Shown piece by piece: positions 61,626 to 64,000 of a stretch of DNA of 64,000 bases (position 1 is the stretch's first letter; the number at the start of each line of letters is the position of its first letter). The position numbers were made by a program, and so were the translations under genes. The stretch is taken from the NCBI GenBank assembly GCA_004193285.1, contig SECP01000011.1:1-64000 (forward strand), in the 5' to 3' direction. The notes beneath the pieces are model-generated. The model was not told where the DNA came from. It did not search any database and worked only from the letters and a program-made list of their open reading frames with translations. Origin of the DNA: Myxococcales bacterium. Lineage in GTDB: Bacteria > Myxococcota_A > Polyangia > Polyangiales > Polyangiaceae.

Positions 61626-62660
61626 GTGAAGCGCCTTGCGACTGGCTTCTGGCTCGCGCTCGCTGCACTCCAGCTGCCGTCCTGCCAATTTCCCAACTAC
61701 AACCTCTTGCTCGATGAGCCGGTGGGTGGAGACAGCGGTGCGTCCAGTGGCGGGGCGGGTAGTGGCTCGCCAACGGGCGGCGCCAGCGGCATGGGCGGGA
61801 CCAGCGAGCCCCCGCTTTGCGACGAAGGCCTGTCTTGCCAGCCCGACGCGCCCGCAGGTTGGCTCGGGCCCGTTGCCTACTGGCAAGGCCCCATTGCGGA
61901 CGAGCTTCCGGATTGTCCGGAGGGTTACGCCGAGCCCACGGACCTGAACGCGGACCTGGCCGCGCCGCCGTTGGGCTGCACGTGCTCCTGCACGGCCAAG
62001 GACCTCACCTGCGAGGGCGTCAAGAACGTGTCCATCTACAACGACCTGGGTTGCAAGAACGTCTGCTTCACCAGCACTGACCTGCAATGCTCGGAAGTGA
62101 CGACGTGCAACGGCGCCAGCGTTTCGCTCGGATCATCTCTCGCCGCCCCTACCGGTAGCTGCGCCGTGAGCGTGAAGGTGGTGGATCGGGAACCGCCCAC
62201 CTGGGAGAGAGCGACGCGCTTCTGCGCTCTGCAAGTGGACGTAGATGAGTGCGACGCGGAGCAATCCTGCTTCCCTACGCCCGCGGCCCCATTCGCCTCG
62301 CAGCTCTGCGTCTACCGGGTGGTGCTCGCCGGGCAAGCGCCGCCGGAGTGCCCGGAAGAGTATCCAAACGGGCCGGAGCAGCTTTACTCGACGTTCGAGG
62401 ACGGGCGGGCGTGCGGCGAGTGCGAATGCGAAGGGCCGATGGGCGGCAGCTGCGGGGGCACCGTCAGTTACGGTTCGAACATCGACTGCACGCGGTCGGA
62501 CGAGTACACCATTGGCAGCGGCTGCCGTATCATCGACAAGCCATCGCATCTGTCGGTGCAGTACGCGATGAAGCCCGGTTCCTGCGGCGTCGCGACCGAG
62601 CCAGAGCCTACCGGTGAGGCCGTCCCTTCCGGCAACTACCACGCGGTGTGCTGCCAGTGA
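61626..62660 (+). CDS. Cys-rich surface lipoprotein
   Basis: About 344 residues from GTG 61626 (VKRLATGFWLALAALQLPSC: signal peptide with lipobox LPSC); the frame opens at 61578. A Gly/Ser linker with GGAGSGSPTGGASGMGGT follows, then a domain with over 20 cysteines, many paired (CTCSCTAKDLTC, CGECECEG) and ending in YHAVCCQ. The pattern is of the disulphide-rich extracellular proteins common in Sorangium-type genomes; function is unknown. It is followed, with a 4-base overlap, by the phosphodiesterase gene. Confidence 0.75.
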   Translation: MKRLATGFWLALAALQLPSCQFPNYNLLLDEPVGGDSGASSGGAGSGSPTGGASGMGGTSEPPLCDEGLSCQPDAPAGWLGPVAYWQGPIADELPDCPEGYAEPTDLNADLAAPPLGCTCSCTAKDLTCEGVKNVSIYNDLGCKNVCFTSTDLQCSEVTTCNGASVSLGSSLAAPTGSCAVSVKVVDREPPTWERATRFCALQVDVDECDAEQSCFPTPAAPFASQLCVYRVVLAGQAPPECPEEYPNGPEQLYSTFEDGRACGECECEGPMGGSCGGTVSYGSNIDCTRSDEYTIGSGCRIIDKPSHLSVQYAMKPGSCGVATEPEPTGEAVPSGNYHAVCCQ

Positions 62661-63136
62661 CGCCGGGCCACGGCAAACGATCGCTGTGGCTCGTTCCAGA
62701 AAAGGCCGAGACTGCGGCGCTGCAGCGGCTGATCGACACGCTGGCGACGCGCTGCGGCGGGCCGTGTTTCCCTCCTCACGTCACGCTCTGCAGCGGCATC
62801 GCCGAGGGCTCGAACGCGGACCTCTCCCTGAGCCAGCTACCGTTGGCAGCGGAGCTGGGCGGCGTGCAGTTTGGCCAGGAATTCTTCCACGCTTGCTACC
62901 TGCCGGTGGAGCCCAGCGAAGAGCTCCGCAAGTTGCAAGAGCGCTGCGCCGACGCCTGGCAAGGCAAGCTGCCCGCGCATCCGCCGCATTCCAGCCTCTT
63001 TTACGGCGCGCTCGGGCCCGAGCAGCAGGAGCTAGCTCGAAACGTGGCTCAGGCCGCCCCAGCGCAGCTCACGCTGGTGCGCTGCGAGCTTTGGCAGACG
63101 GGCGGCCCCGTGGAGAGCTGGCGACAGCTAGCCTAG
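62657..63136 (+). CDS. 2H phosphoesterase (cyclic phosphodiesterase / 2'-5' RNA ligase-like)
   Basis: 159 residues from GTG 62657, which overlaps the lipoprotein stop as GTGA. Two catalytic H-x-(S/T) motifs are present: FPPHVTLCSG near residue 40 and HPPHSSLFYG near residue 115. It resembles the plant/bacterial cyclic phosphodiesterases that open 1'',2''- or 2',3'-cyclic phosphates formed in RNA processing. The length is typical. Coupling to a secreted lipoprotein gene is odd and is probably only transcriptional. Confidence 0.85.
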   Translation: MTPGHGKRSLWLVPEKAETAALQRLIDTLATRCGGPCFPPHVTLCSGIAEGSNADLSLSQLPLAAELGGVQFGQEFFHACYLPVEPSEELRKLQERCADAWQGKLPAHPPHSSLFYGALGPEQQELARNVAQAAPAQLTLVRCELWQTGGPVESWRQLA

Positions 63137-63792
63137 GCGGGGCTGAATAGCCGCTCCGCGAGCTCCACCGGCATGTGGGGCGCGGCGAGCGCTTGCAGAG
63201 CGCTCAGTGTGCGCGCCAGCTTCAGCCGCTCCGCCTCGTCCGCCACCAGGGTGCGGCTCAAAAAGTCCACGTGCCCGCGAAAGGCGGACGCGTCTTGCCT
63301 ATCTACCGAGTCCAGCAGGAAGGACCAGAGCTCTTCGAGCCGGTACGAGTCCTCGCCGAGCCTATCGCGAAGCGCGCCGAGGGTGGTGGTGCTTTGCACG
63401 GCCAAGGGGGCGGCGTCTCCCGTCTGGTAGTGGAGAGCGGCGCGCCCCGCATCGAGCACGGCCAGCGCGGGCTCCGGCTCGGCGACCCCTTCGGCGTGCA
63501 TGGCCGCCGCGAGCTGGCGAAAGCTCTCCGAGAGGTGCCACGAGCACATGCCTCGCGACGCGAGCACGCCCCGCAACCAGCGCGCATAGTTCTCGAACAA
63601 GGCCACGTCGTCGGCGCGGAGCGCGGACGCGATGTACTTGACGTGAAACTCGCTGTCTTGCTCGGCGTGGCGCCTCCCGCGCTCGCCGAAGCGAGCCATC
63701 CAGAACGGATCCTCGTACATGGCCTGGATGCACCGACGCGAGAGCGCGACGATCTTCGTCTCGAGCTCTGTCGTGAGGGAGGCCGCGCTCAT
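63133..63792 (-). CDS. Helical protein coupled to a B12-binding-like protein
   Basis: 219 residues from ATG 63792, overlapping the upstream stop as ATGA. It is predicted to be nearly all helix. Features include LSRRCIQAMYEDPFWMARFG, HAEQDSEFHVKYIASALR, LFENYARWLRGVL and MCSWHLSESFRQLAAAM. The look is of a helical bundle such as those next to B12-binding domains in CarH-type or RsbR-like sensors, but I cannot name the family. It may be a separate helical partner of the B12-like domain encoded upstream. It overlaps the end of the convergent phosphodiesterase gene. Confidence 0.65.
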   Translation of the reverse strand: MSAASLTTELETKIVALSRRCIQAMYEDPFWMARFGERGRRHAEQDSEFHVKYIASALRADDVALFENYARWLRGVLASRGMCSWHLSESFRQLAAAMHAEGVAEPEPALAVLDAGRAALHYQTGDAAPLAVQSTTTLGALRDRLGEDSYRLEELWSFLLDSVDRQDASAFRGHVDFLSRTLVADEAERLKLARTLSALQALAAPHMPVELAERLFSPA

Positions 63793-63998
63793 GCCGCCGC
63801 CTGCGTGAGTCGGCGCGCCTCTTTGAGCAGCTCTGCGGGGTCCCCCGCGAAGCCCTGCACGTCCAGCTTTGCCGCCGCGCCCGTCGCCCACGTGAATGCC
63901 CGGCCGCCGACGAGAATCGGCACCGCGCGCTGCTCGCTTTCGCGAATCGCGGAGACCGCTCGCTCGAGCGCGCCGAGGTGAAAGCTCATGGTCGCGGA
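63789..63998 (-). CDS. B12-binding-like domain protein, C-terminal part (partial at right edge)
   Basis: The frame is open to the window edge; about 69 residues are visible. The sequence SATMSFHLGALERAVSAIRE followed by PILVGGRAFTWATG and LDVQGFAGDPAELLKEARRL matches the last half of a cobalamin-binding Rossmann domain (the ISxT, vPVxVGG and GADGYAxDAxxAV blocks). The DxHxxG motif, which would show true B12 binding, lies outside the window. The ATG at 63989 is internal to the domain and is not the start. Confidence 0.65.
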   Translation of the reverse strand, partial: SATMSFHLGALERAVSAIRESEQRAVPILVGGRAFTWATGAAAKLDVQGFAGDPAELLKEARRLTQAAA

Positions 63999-64000
63999 GA

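Overview
The window looks like chromosome from a GC-rich delta-proteobacterial lineage, most likely a myxobacterium of the Sorangium/Polyangium type. The basis is very high GC at third codon positions, lipoproteins with long Gly/Ser/Thr linkers after the lipobox, many hybrid kinases and stand-alone receiver proteins, and large fused enzymes. No rRNA, tRNA, CRISPR array or prophage was seen, and the species cannot be named from the sequence.

Layout. 0-3.7 kb: the end of one hybrid histidine kinase (left edge), a complete hybrid kinase, a tiny DUF3309-type membrane protein and a frameshifted topoisomerase IB. 3.7-15 kb: a minus-strand operon for trehalose from glycogen (GlgX-TreY fusion, TreZ, TreS-maltokinase fusion) ending in an FAD amine oxidase, with every junction overlapping. 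15-24.5 kb: SurE, a lipid kinase, a CPBP protease, a Gfo/Idh/MocA oxidoreductase, a SOUL protein coupled to an FAD/Rieske oxidoreductase, a dihaem cytochrome lipoprotein and a PQQ-type sugar dehydrogenase lipoprotein. 24.6-31 kb: a giant CheB-CheR-PAS-kinase with its LuxR-type regulator, an SDR, a stand-alone CheB and a DUF4142 lipoprotein. 31-34 kb: three related zinc-ribbon proteins and a stand-alone LigD polymerase domain. 34-43 kb: stress and signalling genes mixed with a run of broken genes (radical SAM, SDR, hemerythrin, CYP152 P450, MxaJ-like) and a 186-bp element with terminal inverted repeats. 43-50 kb: a four-gene envelope/glycan operon (glycosyltransferase, Glf, GH1-like, GSAM-like aminotransferase) and a GH2 enzyme. 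50-64 kb: SRPBCC/alcohol dehydrogenase/ATP-grasp operon, RecQ, AlkD-like protein, extensin-like lipoprotein, small stress membrane proteins, receiver plus AI-2E transporter, a PLP aminotransferase, a Cys-rich lipoprotein, a cyclic phosphodiesterase, and a truncated B12-binding protein at the right edge.

Common thread. Many genes fit osmotic, desiccation or general envelope stress: trehalose synthesis, GlsB/YeaQ, DUF3309, lmo0937-type, DUF4142, CBS, SDR, hemerythrin and small transmembrane proteins. Good matches to the sigma-54 -24/-12 promoter (TGGCACG-N4-TTGCA) sit just upstream of at least ten of these genes, including nearly all the tiny membrane proteins. A second sequence element (near GTCCGTAARATAGCSGACA) precedes the three zinc-ribbon paralogues and the SDR. 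The strongest candidates for something undescribed are this sigma-54-type stress regulon, the zinc-ribbon family with its shared upstream element, and two modules that pair a small membrane protein with a stand-alone receiver.
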